NCBI GenBank assembly: GCA_024280215.1
Contig: JAJRQO010000024.1
Coordinates: forward strand, 1-51,399
Source: Candidatus Zixiibacteriota bacterium
GTDB taxonomy: Bacteria > Zixibacteria > MSB-5A5 > GN15 > FEB-12
Length of the DNA: 51,399 nucleotides
Reading direction: 5' to 3'
Shown: positions 27,347 to 35,234 of the stretch, one piece after another
Layout of the letters: every line of letters starts with the position of its first letter
Position numbering within the stretch: the stretch's first letter is position 1
Made by a program: the position numbers and the translations under genes
The notes under the pieces: model-generated
What the model was told of the DNA's origin: nothing
The model's input: only the letters and a program-made list of their open reading frames with translations
The model's database searches: none

Positions 27347-28963
27347 TTGAAATATCTTTGTACGGGTTTAATCCTATTTTTTATAATTTCAACTGAAATC
27401 TGTTGGGGAGTTCAACAGATTGAAACCATTGTCTTTCCGTCTGAAGATGAAATAGTTGAAGCATTAATCTTGGGTGAAATTTCAATTGAACAATTTTACA
27501 TCTTAACTGAAATTATATCAACTGGAGTAATACAATCATCGTTTTTGTTAGATGAAATTCCTACTTCATTATTTCGTGTTGATACGACAATTTCACAAAA
27601 CAATCAAACGAAGTATTTTATTACATCGGTAAACAAAAAATCCGCTTTTGTGACAATTCAAAATCGTTACACCTCTTATTTGAATGAAAATGCGTCAACA
27701 CGAATGCAATCTTCTGTTCGGTTTGACAAAGATGATTTCGATTTTAATATTATTTTGAGAAAAGAATTTTCTGGAAGAGAACGGTTTGTACGCAGGTCAA
27801 TTGCTTTTAAACCAGTAGGAAACTCATATAGCTTGATTGTTGGAAATTTTTCAAAACGGTTTGGACTTGGTGGAGTTATTGGGTATAGAGGGAAACTTTT
27901 ATCCTACTCTGATGAAATTGATTCAGAGTCTTTGCTTTTTCCTGACTATGGTGGGTTTAATGGGCTTTATGTTCTGAAAACTTTTGATAATGATACCTTA
28001 GAAACAGTTTTCTCATATAATCGTGATGAAGATTTTTCTGTTTTTACAAATTCGTTCATGTACACTCATGAAAAATTTCCATCTGTAATAATTTCGCTAA
28101 ACGAAATCAAAAATAGAATGAATAATAAAAAATTTTCCGATTTGAAAACATCTTTTTATAAAAGATATAAATATAAGAGTGGTGAAATATCAACCGAGCT
28201 TGTAACTGAATTTAATAAGAAGAATAATTCGATAGCTTTTCTAATTGATGGAAAACATAAAACAATAAAACAATATATTAAATATTCATTTTGGAAATAC
28301 GGTAAAGCATTTGTTGATATAAGCGGAGGAAGTAAAACATCGTTAATATCAGAAAAAGTTTATCTCGATACTGATTCTGTAAATTATATGGTGAGTAGTA
28401 AACGTTCTGACCAGATTGGTGGACTACTGAAACAAAAAATTTCACTTTCACACCAATGGAATATTGATGTTGCATCATTATATTCTTTTAAAAATTCCGA
28501 CACAACGGAATTACAGTTTTATGGTGAAGTATTGAGAAAAATAAAATCTAAAAAAAGCCTATCAATAGATTTTCTCTTTCGTAGGAAAGTGAGAAATACA
28601 GATAATCTTAGTACTCCTTTTGATAAAACTCAGTATAGGTTGTTGTTTATATATGCTCCTGAAAAATTGTATGTTAGAACGTATCTTAGTTACATAGATA
28701 AAACAGAGGAGTTATCGTATTCTGGTATATTTTCCGAGCTTAAATACAGAAGCAATAATTTTGGTTTAATACATCTCTGGTTGAATATTAATCGATTAAA
28801 TTATCATACAAACCAACTTGACTATTTTTATGGGTTTCTTAAAAACCAAATCAACTTGTATAATTCTTTGTCTCTGAGTTTTAAAATTAGTCACCGTTAT
28901 AATAGGTTGACAACTGATAAGTATCAAAACCAATTTTCTATAGATGTGAAATGGAAATTATGA
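27347..28963 (+). CDS. Outer-membrane beta-barrel protein with helical N-terminus
   Basis: 538 residues. The TTG start at 27347 gives a signal peptide (MKYLCTGLILFFIISTEICWG). It is followed by a short helical part (PSEDEIVEALILGEISIEQFYILTEII; LLDEIP) like the helix-hairpin segments found before barrels in FCB bacteria. From about residue 95 the sequence is beta-rich with alternating pattern and ends in a Lys-Trp-Lys-Leu strand, as expected for an outer-membrane barrel. It overlaps the lamin-tail gene by ATGA. The function is unknown; a role in surface assembly or export of the next gene's product is an inference from the gene order. Confidence 0.7.
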   Translation: MKYLCTGLILFFIISTEICWGVQQIETIVFPSEDEIVEALILGEISIEQFYILTEIISTGVIQSSFLLDEIPTSLFRVDTTISQNNQTKYFITSVNKKSAFVTIQNRYTSYLNENASTRMQSSVRFDKDDFDFNIILRKEFSGRERFVRRSIAFKPVGNSYSLIVGNFSKRFGLGGVIGYRGKLLSYSDEIDSESLLFPDYGGFNGLYVLKTFDNDTLETVFSYNRDEDFSVFTNSFMYTHEKFPSVIISLNEIKNRMNNKKFSDLKTSFYKRYKYKSGEISTELVTEFNKKNNSIAFLIDGKHKTIKQYIKYSFWKYGKAFVDISGGSKTSLISEKVYLDTDSVNYMVSSKRSDQIGGLLKQKISLSHQWNIDVASLYSFKNSDTTELQFYGEVLRKIKSKKSLSIDFLFRRKVRNTDNLSTPFDKTQYRLLFIYAPEKLYVRTYLSYIDKTEELSYSGIFSELKYRSNNFGLIHLWLNINRLNYHTNQLDYFYGFLKNQINLYNSLSLSFKISHRYNRLTTDKYQNQFSIDVKWKL

Positions 28964-30555
28964 AAATAAAAACTCTTGTAATTATTTTACTTCTCTCACA
29001 GTCACTATCTGCCAAACTTATCATCAACGAAGTTCTTTCAAATGAACCAGCTTCATCAACAACACTTGAATGGATAGAACTTTATAATGACTCAAACAGT
29101 TCGGTGCAATTATCTGAATATACTTTGGTTGTAGATACTAATACTATCTTATTACCTGCTCTGTTCATAGAACCAAATTCGTATATTATTATTTGTAAGA
29201 GATTGTTTTCTATAGCTAATGAACCAAGCTTTGAATCGTATTGGGGCAATGATTCGAAAATATGGGGTGATACTGATTATGAACTTGCAATTGTAGAACC
29301 AATCGAAGTTTCCTTCTCTATACTAAAAAACGATACTGGAACTATTCAACTGTTACAGCAAGGTAATCTTGTGTCATTTTTCAAATGGGAAGAAAAGAGT
29401 GAAGATGGTACCTCTTGGGAGCGAAAATTTCCAGACTCTGCTATTATCTTACAATCAGAATCATTTAGTAAATCTACCGCAGGATTTATGAATTCAATTA
29501 CACTTGAGAAAAGAGATTTAGCTATAGAATTTGTAGATATAATCTTAGACAATTTTGTTCCTATTTATACTTTTACAATTTCAAACAGAGGACTAACATC
29601 TATCGAAGATGGTGTCTTGCTTATTGACCAACTGCAGTTTGAGTTGCCATATCTTATGAGTGACAGTTCGCTCATTATTAATGTCAATTTAGATACCGAC
29701 CAAAGTTCTCTCTACAAACAACAAACTGCGATTGTGTATACAATGGATGACAATCGTACAAGCAATGACACTTTAGTTTTTACCACAGTATCAAATCAAT
29801 ATCCACCTTTAATACTCTCAGAATTTTTAGCAAATCATGATGAAAATAGAAAAATAGAATGGATCGAAATTTATAATCGATCCGATGAAGAAGTTGATTT
29901 AGTCAACTGGTCTGTTGGCGATGAAATAAAAGCATATCCCATAACTATTGAGTCTTTTATACTTTTGCCCAATCAATATGTAGTCATAGTAAAATCTGCG
30001 AATGATTTTATTGATGAATATCCTCTCTTTGTTGGTGATTTTATTGTGCCATTAAGTGGGGCGACTCTAAATAATGATAACGATGCCGTTCGGCTGGTTG
30101 ATAATTTTAATATTATGGCAGATATATTAACCTATACAGATTTGTATGATGATAATTACACGATGTCTCGTGAACTATTTGATATCGCTTATGCATGGGG
30201 GAGATCATCAGAATCAAAAGGTACACCCGGCTATGAAAATGAAATCTTTCAACTTTCTAATGTGGTAGATATCAACCTTTCATCAAAATATATTTCTCCT
30301 GATGGTGATGGGTACGAAGACAATGTTACTATTGAAGTTGTTGTCACTGATTCAAAAAATTATACTTTAAAAATATATGACGTCAACGGTAACATGGTAA
30401 TATCTTTGTACGATGAAGTAGCCTATATTTCAAACAGCATTGAATGGGATGGTCGCTCAGATAATGACGAAAAACTTCCGATAGGCATTTATATACTCTA
30501 TCTATCAACGGACGATGGACTCAGCACTAAGGAGACAATTGTCATTGCGAGATAA
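28960..30555 (+). CDS. Secreted protein with two lamin-tail domains and a FlgD-like C-terminus
   Basis: 531 residues. The start at 28960 (ATGA overlap) gives a signal peptide ending Leu-Ser-Ala. Lamin-tail domains lie near residues 20-175 (LIINEVLSNEPASSTTLEWIELYNDS) and 285-420 (LILSEFLANHDENRKIEWIEIYNRS). A CARDB-like segment lies between them. The C-terminal 80 residues resemble the FlgD/T9SS-type Ig domain (SPDGDGYEDNVTIEV; LKIYDVNGNMV; EWDGRSDNDEKLPIGIYILYL). Such proteins are exported and often attached to the cell surface. It sits between two barrel genes that may handle its export. A binding role is likely but the ligand is unknown. Confidence 0.82.
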   Translation: MKIKTLVIILLLSQSLSAKLIINEVLSNEPASSTTLEWIELYNDSNSSVQLSEYTLVVDTNTILLPALFIEPNSYIIICKRLFSIANEPSFESYWGNDSKIWGDTDYELAIVEPIEVSFSILKNDTGTIQLLQQGNLVSFFKWEEKSEDGTSWERKFPDSAIILQSESFSKSTAGFMNSITLEKRDLAIEFVDIILDNFVPIYTFTISNRGLTSIEDGVLLIDQLQFELPYLMSDSSLIINVNLDTDQSSLYKQQTAIVYTMDDNRTSNDTLVFTTVSNQYPPLILSEFLANHDENRKIEWIEIYNRSDEEVDLVNWSVGDEIKAYPITIESFILLPNQYVVIVKSANDFIDEYPLFVGDFIVPLSGATLNNDNDAVRLVDNFNIMADILTYTDLYDDNYTMSRELFDIAYAWGRSSESKGTPGYENEIFQLSNVVDINLSSKYISPDGDGYEDNVTIEVVVTDSKNYTLKIYDVNGNMVISLYDEVAYISNSIEWDGRSDNDEKLPIGIYILYLSTDDGLSTKETIVIAR

Positions 30556-31366
30556 ATTATACATACTACTCTTCTTGATTTTGTTCTCCGCTTCAGGTGT
30601 CGCTGCTGAGACATCTCTAATTGCCTCAGGACGTGCAAACGGTATTGGTCAGACTATTGTATTGTCAAACCCGATGGCATCAGAACAATTAATAAGCGGG
30701 GTCTTATCGAATAATAATATAACTTTGCAAGCAGATTTTGGCTATCAACGGAAATATAATTTGAAAGAGTTGGATGAAATCTATACAGCATTTTCTTATC
30801 ACTTTAAAAGTTATACAATAGTGGCAGGTATGTCGCAATTAGGTGACCCTGACTTGTACACGCAAAAAGAAATTCGTATTGGTTTATTGTATTCAAAATC
30901 AATTTTCACTATCGGAAATTTTATCACGTCAGAATCTCATGATTTTAATAACAGATATAAGTCTCTCAATCAACTCTCTTATAGCTTCTCTTTTACAATC
31001 AAACAAAAATATTTTATTCTTAGCAGTGTCCTTGAAAACTTAGACCGACCCTCATTAACTGAAACCTCACCACAAGATGAAGTAAAGTTAACAATGTATG
31101 GAGAGTTGCTGAGAGCAAACAAATATAAAACAACTCTGATGTTTTCAACTCAAAAAGGTAAACAAAATAAATTTGGCGTTGGCGAAACAGTAGAAATTTC
31201 TCAGACTGCTTCACTCATGTTTGGCTTTTCGACTGTTCCAACTCAGTTTGGTGGAGGAATTGAATTGAAATGGAAGAAGAATGCTGTTATCTATAATAGT
31301 TTGTATCATCCTGTATTGGGTTTAACACATTCGGTTAGTTTTTTGATGCGAATAATAGACCATTGA
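30539..31366 (+). CDS. Predicted outer-membrane barrel, last gene of the lamin-tail cassette
   Basis: About 275 residues. The frame begins within the end of the lamin-tail gene. AAGGAG at 30529-30534 supports TTG 30539 or TTG 30545 rather than ATG 30515. The signal peptide (DKLYILLFLILFSASGVAAE) is clear. The mature part is beta-rich with phrases such as GRANGIG and QTASLMFGFST, resembling small PorV/UPF0164-like barrels only in style. It closes the chain rnr - activator - barrel - lamin-tail - barrel, and dgt follows with its own promoter. The exact family is not recognised. Confidence 0.65.
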   Translation: MSLRDKLYILLFLILFSASGVAAETSLIASGRANGIGQTIVLSNPMASEQLISGVLSNNNITLQADFGYQRKYNLKELDEIYTAFSYHFKSYTIVAGMSQLGDPDLYTQKEIRIGLLYSKSIFTIGNFITSESHDFNNRYKSLNQLSYSFSFTIKQKYFILSSVLENLDRPSLTETSPQDEVKLTMYGELLRANKYKTTLMFSTQKGKQNKFGVGETVEISQTASLMFGFSTVPTQFGGGIELKWKKNAVIYNSLYHPVLGLTHSVSFLMRIIDH

Positions 31367-31391
31367 TATTTGATATAAAAAAGGTTATCTT
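31363..31391 (+). promoter_or_regulatory. Promoter placing the dgt start at the RNA 5' end
   Basis: TTGATA at 31363-31368, 17 nt, TATCTT at 31386-31391. Six bases separate it from ATG 31398 and no Shine-Dalgarno is present. The -35 box overlaps the stop of the upstream gene. Confidence 0.6.
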
Positions 31392-31397
31392 ATTTGT

Positions 31398-32528
31398 ATG
31401 CATAGTAGAGAGTCGATAGAAAAAGTTGAACGAGAAATCTTGGCACCCTATGCGTCATGTTCGGCAGATTCACGAGGTAGAGTATATCAGATTCCTCAAC
31501 ATCCCCTCAGAACAGCATTTCAAAGAGACCGTGATAGGATAATTCATTCGACCGCATTTCGTCGGATGGAATACAAAACGCAAGTCTTTATTCCTCATGA
31601 AACTGACCACTATCGCACTCGCCTGACCCATACAATTGAGGTTGCACAAATCAGCAGAACCTTAGCACGTATCCTTCGTCTCAATGAAGATCTTTCAGAA
31701 GCGATAGCGTTAGTGCATGATGTCGGGCATACTCCCTTTGGACATTCAGGTGAAGATGTTTTGGATGACTTGCTCAAAGATTTTGGTGGTTTTAATCATA
31801 ATCGTCAATCGCTTAGAATTGTCGACCTGCTTGAACAACGATATGATGCTCACCCTGGTTTAAATCTTTCCTATGAGGTTCGAGAGGGGATAGTTAAACA
31901 TGAAACAAAAAATCATTTTGTCTCAGATGAGTTCCATCCAGATGAACATACTTCTCTTGAGGCGTCGCTTGTAGATTCCGCCGATGAAATTGCCTACAAT
32001 GCTCATGATATAGATGACGGTTTATCGTCGGGAATTATTACCCCCGATGATTTACGTCAGCTTGGTTTTTGGAAATATATGCAGTTGGGAAACTTAGTTG
32101 CCAATCTTTCTGAAGAAGATGACAAACAGCGCTATGCCTTGATTCGGTCACTTCTTGATTTTATGGTGACAGATTTAGTCAATGAAACCAAACTGAGGTT
32201 GGTGCAACACAATATAGAATCTCTCAATGATGTACGAAATTGCAAAGTGAAACTTTGTGGGTACTCTGACGCGAATGCGATTATTGTTGGTGATTTAAAA
32301 CAGTTTCTAAATGAAAAGTTATACAAACATCAAAAACTACTTTCGATGGCGGACTGGGCAGAAGAAATTCTACAATTTATATATAAAAAACTGATGTCTG
32401 ACCCATCACTTTTACCAAAACGGTTCAAGTCAATGCTTGCCAAGGAAAAACAAGAGCGAGTTATCGCCGACTATATTGCCGGTATGACCGACCGCTACGC
32501 TGTTGCAATCTACGATAAACTCCAGTAG
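31398..32528 (+). CDS. dgt: dGTPase-like deoxynucleotide triphosphohydrolase
   Basis: 376 residues with the HD-domain metal site: TRLTHTIEV (His78), HDVGHTPFGHSGED (His107-Asp108) and a later Asp in the DSADEIAYNAHDIDDG segment. The N-terminus RTAFQRDRDRIIHSTAFRRMEYKTQVF is characteristic of dGTPase-like proteins. The enzyme hydrolyses dGTP (or other dNTPs) to the nucleoside and triphosphate in the cytoplasm. It is shorter than the E. coli enzyme and fits the common type-2 subfamily. A leaderless transcript is predicted. The convergent hypothetical gene begins four bases after its stop. Confidence 0.93.
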   Translation: MHSRESIEKVEREILAPYASCSADSRGRVYQIPQHPLRTAFQRDRDRIIHSTAFRRMEYKTQVFIPHETDHYRTRLTHTIEVAQISRTLARILRLNEDLSEAIALVHDVGHTPFGHSGEDVLDDLLKDFGGFNHNRQSLRIVDLLEQRYDAHPGLNLSYEVREGIVKHETKNHFVSDEFHPDEHTSLEASLVDSADEIAYNAHDIDDGLSSGIITPDDLRQLGFWKYMQLGNLVANLSEEDDKQRYALIRSLLDFMVTDLVNETKLRLVQHNIESLNDVRNCKVKLCGYSDANAIIVGDLKQFLNEKLYKHQKLLSMADWAEEILQFIYKKLMSDPSLLPKRFKSMLAKEKQERVIADYIAGMTDRYAVAIYDKLQ

Positions 32529-32531
32529 CTT

Positions 32532-32936
32532 CTACGGATTACTATAATTTATTAATTTCCAAGTTTCATTTATGCCAAGATGAGGGATATAAATTCGTTT
32601 ATAAACAATTCCAATAGAAGGATATATATAATCAATCTCTTCATGAGTGCAGTCATCACAATTGTAAACTGTTCTTAAAGCATAAGAAGGGGAAAACCGA
32701 CCTGCTGAGGTTTCAACAGTTGTCGCAAAAACAACTTCTGTTTCATTTTCAAATGGAAATGTAACCCATTTGTTTCCAATAGTTATCGGAAATTGAAATG
32801 ATTTGTAAGAGACTTGAATTCTTCCGCTTGAAACAAATGTTACGGCATTTTCCTCAACAGAAATAAGTTCCTGCCACGATGAATCACCCATTGTATAATT
32901 CCATATAGCAACAGTTGATGATTTGGCAACTTGCAC
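32532..32936 (-). CDS. Small protein of unknown function, probably 5'-truncated
   Basis: 134 residues from a GTG at 32936. The frame is open a further few codons upstream (reading QVFDTVY) to an in-frame TGA, without a signal peptide or Shine-Dalgarno. The sequence is beta-rich with aromatic residues and contains a CDDC pair, like the C-terminal half of a secreted lipoprotein. The absence of an N-terminal export signal suggests a remnant of a longer gene. It is convergent with dgt. No family recognised. Confidence 0.45.
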   Translation of the reverse strand: MQVAKSSTVAIWNYTMGDSSWQELISVEENAVTFVSSGRIQVSYKSFQFPITIGNKWVTFPFENETEVVFATTVETSAGRFSPSYALRTVYNCDDCTHEEIDYIYPSIGIVYKRIYIPHLGINETWKLINYSNP

Positions 32937-33127
32937 ATAGACAGTATCAAATACTTGTCAAATTATCTTATCAAATATGCAATGAAACGTATTCAAATTT
33001 GATAAAAACCATGTATACCGATGCATATTTAAAGAGATTAGATTTGCTTGTTTTTCCTAACACTCACCTATATAACAGCTTAGATGATATTTTATAAAAA
33101 GGCACAGCAGTTGCATGAACACTCCTT

Positions 33128-33508
33128 ATGGAATGTTACTTTGGATCATACAAACTGCCGGTCGACAATGAAATCGACCAATCTGCCGTAGTTCTCTTTT
33201 CAATACCAGAACTCGGGATAAAATTCAAGGCTCCTTTTGACGGAGTGGATGATGACCATAGCGATTATGCGTCATTGCTTGCACTATTGGAATTTATTGA
33301 TGGAAATCAGAAATATTTTTCCAATAATACCTACCAAATTTTTGGCAATAATGTCAAAATTATCAATCAAGTCAATCATCGAGAAGTCTCACCGATGAAA
33401 TTCACAAATCTCTTAGGAAAAGCAGCAAAATATCGTGATAAATACCGCTATTCCATTGAGTGGATTGCCGTTGATGAAAACCCTGTATTTCAACAGCTCT
33501 TTGAGTAA
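33128..33508 (+). CDS. RNase H-like fold protein lacking catalytic acids
   Basis: 126 residues. The order of strands and helix (AVVLFSIPELGIKFKAPF, then SDYASLLALLEFIDGN, then YQIFGNNVKIINQVN) resembles the RNase HI fold, including the helix that normally carries the catalytic Glu. The Asp-Glu-Asp-Asp set expected in active enzymes is not complete: the usual first-strand Asp-Gly and the helix Glu are replaced. It may be a structural relative rather than a nuclease. It stands alone ahead of holA. No strong Shine-Dalgarno is seen before ATG 33128. Confidence 0.5.
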   Translation: MECYFGSYKLPVDNEIDQSAVVLFSIPELGIKFKAPFDGVDDDHSDYASLLALLEFIDGNQKYFSNNTYQIFGNNVKIINQVNHREVSPMKFTNLLGKAAKYRDKYRYSIEWIAVDENPVFQQLFE

Positions 33509-33522
33509 AAGCAAATTTAATT

Positions 33523-33552
33523 TTGTCATGCTGAGCAGAGTCGAAGTACGCT
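33523..33552. repeat. Dispersed intergenic repeat, unit B only
   Basis: TTGTCATGCTGAGC-AGAGTCGAAGTACGCTCC is the B unit of the repeat found in full at 9551-9670 and 44225-44313, here without unit A. Confidence 0.7.
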
Positions 33553-33606
33553 CCAATTAAGAATAGGTTAAAAGGGAATAAACTCTTGCATTCAACAGCT
33601 TTTTGA

Positions 33607-33636
33607 TTGACGACAAAAGCTGTTTTGTCGTATACT
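33607..33636 (+). promoter_or_regulatory. holA promoter with a dyad in the spacer
   Basis: TTGACG (33607-33612), 18 nt, TATACT (33631-33636); eight bases then lead to ATG 33645, with no Shine-Dalgarno. The spacer contains the perfect inverted repeat ACGACAAAA-GCTG-TTTTGTCGT (33610-33631), a possible operator. Confidence 0.6.
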
Positions 33637-33644
33637 AAGTCTGT

Positions 33645-34625
33645 ATGGCAAATCCTAAACAACTATTAACAGAGATATCTGCTGGCAAATTTAAACCAGT
33701 CTACTATTTTTATGGTTCTGAAGATTACAGAATTTCAGAAGCGATAAAATTTGTTTCACATCAGTTTTTACCTGATGAACAATTCATTACAAATTTCAGA
33801 AAAATCGACGGGAAGAAAACCAAGACGGGTGATATACTCACCGAGCTTGCCATGATTCCTATGCTCGGAGAAAAACAGGTCTTTGTTATAACCGATTTCC
33901 AATCTTTTAGACCAAAAGAGATTGAAAAAATAATCTCGATATTAAAACCTGTTGACCCAAACAGAATTGTTATCTTCTCATCCCCATCATCAAAGACACC
34001 CCGAAAAAGCTCTGCTTTCATTCGTAATATTACTAAAGAAGCAGTCGTGGTCGAGTTTCATAAAATAACCAAAATTGAAACGATTTCACTAATTCAGGGT
34101 AAACTCAAAAAAGAAAACATCACTATTGACCATGACGCTCAAGAGTTTTTAGTAGATTTGCTTGCTGGCAATAGAGGAGCTATCGAAACCGAAGTCGCCA
34201 AACTGATTGATTTCATTGGCAAAGATGGTAACGTAGAACTCAATGATGTCAAAAATCTTATCAATGGCTTTCAAATTTTTACTGTTTTTGAGATTGCCGA
34301 TTATGTTGTGACGGGACAAACCTCAAAAGTATTACAAATGCTCAAGCAGCTTATCGCCGAGGGAAACGCACCAGTTATGTTGACGACTCTTTTACAACAG
34401 CATTTTACCACTCTCTATTTAGTCCGAAATGGAAAACCGCCAATTGGAAATCGTGGCTGGATGGTATCTAAATTTAAAACTCAGGCAGCAAGGTATTCTA
34501 ATCGACAACTTGAAAATATCATTATTCAAATTGCCGAAGCCGACGCAGATTTGCGTCGTTCGGGAATGCCTCCAGCGATGACACTTGAAGTTTTAGCAAT
34601 GAGTCTGACTGGAAAACAAAAATAG
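33645..34625 (+). CDS. holA: DNA polymerase III delta subunit
   Basis: 326 residues with the HolA layout: an AAA+-like N-domain (PVYYFYGSEDYRISEAIKFV; LGEKQVFVITDF), a central lid (VVEFHKITKIETISLIQGKL) and the C-terminal collar (FEIADYVVTGQTSKVLQMLKQLIAEGNAPVMLTTLLQQHF). Delta opens the sliding clamp in the clamp-loader complex and binds the replication machinery. A leaderless transcript from the promoter at 33607 is predicted. The ECF sigma gene begins one base after its stop, so holA expression probably extends into the sigma operon. Confidence 0.9.
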   Translation: MANPKQLLTEISAGKFKPVYYFYGSEDYRISEAIKFVSHQFLPDEQFITNFRKIDGKKTKTGDILTELAMIPMLGEKQVFVITDFQSFRPKEIEKIISILKPVDPNRIVIFSSPSSKTPRKSSAFIRNITKEAVVVEFHKITKIETISLIQGKLKKENITIDHDAQEFLVDLLAGNRGAIETEVAKLIDFIGKDGNVELNDVKNLINGFQIFTVFEIADYVVTGQTSKVLQMLKQLIAEGNAPVMLTTLLQQHFTTLYLVRNGKPPIGNRGWMVSKFKTQAARYSNRQLENIIIQIAEADADLRRSGMPPAMTLEVLAMSLTGKQK

Positions 34626-34626
34626 T

Positions 34627-35229
34627 ATGAGTAAAAATAATTGGGAAGATTCTGCTCGTTCATCGGTATCATCATCAGAGAGTAAAAGTGATGAACAAAA
34701 ACTGATAGAATCAGCCCAAAATGGCAATAAAACAGCATTTGGCAAACTTATTCGGATGCACCAGAAACGACTTTTTCGGTTTGTCTATGGTCTGGTCAAT
34801 TCATTTGATATGACTGAGGATTTAGTACAGGAAACATTTGTGAAAGCGTTTGAAAAAATTAAGACATTTAAAACTGGTTACGCTTTTTATCCTTGGATTG
34901 CAACAATTGCCAGAAACAGTGCATTTAATCTGATTCAGAGAGAAGAGAAAAAAGAGTCTTTGGATAAACTAACCGAAGTTGGCTTTAACCCACAGACGGT
35001 CGAGTTAGGTGCTTTGGATAAACTACTTGATGATGAAAATAAAAAACGACTCTATAAAGCAATCTCTGCTCTTCCTGTTAAATACAGAACAGTGTTTATT
35101 ATGAGAAATTTTGAAAAAATGGATTACGCCGAGATTGCCAGTTATCTGAAAATACCACCTGGTACAGTTGACTCACGACTCCATCGTGCCAGACAGATGC
35201 TATTAAATGCGGTGAAAGATTTACTCTAA
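34627..35229 (+). CDS. ECF-family RNA polymerase sigma factor
   Basis: 200 residues with a 35-residue Ser/Lys-rich N-terminal extension. Region 2 follows (FRFVYGLVNSFDMTEDLVQETFVKAFEKIKTF; FYPWIATIARNSAFNLIQRE) and region 4 (LPVKYRTVFIMRNFEKMDYAEIASYLKIPPGTVDSRLHRARQML). It resembles the RpoE-type group. It is joined to holA by a one-base gap and followed after five bases by a Zn-finger anti-sigma gene. Together with PspC and the LiaF-like gene downstream it is the third envelope-stress module of this window. Confidence 0.92.
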   Translation: MSKNNWEDSARSSVSSSESKSDEQKLIESAQNGNKTAFGKLIRMHQKRLFRFVYGLVNSFDMTEDLVQETFVKAFEKIKTFKTGYAFYPWIATIARNSAFNLIQREEKKESLDKLTEVGFNPQTVELGALDKLLDDENKKRLYKAISALPVKYRTVFIMRNFEKMDYAEIASYLKIPPGTVDSRLHRARQMLLNAVKDLL

Positions 35230-35234
35230 CGGAA

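Noticed and set aside
32915-33097. 60-residue plus-strand frame
   Set aside because: It has no Shine-Dalgarno, no recognisable protein pattern, and overlaps the start of the opposite gene; it looks like chance.
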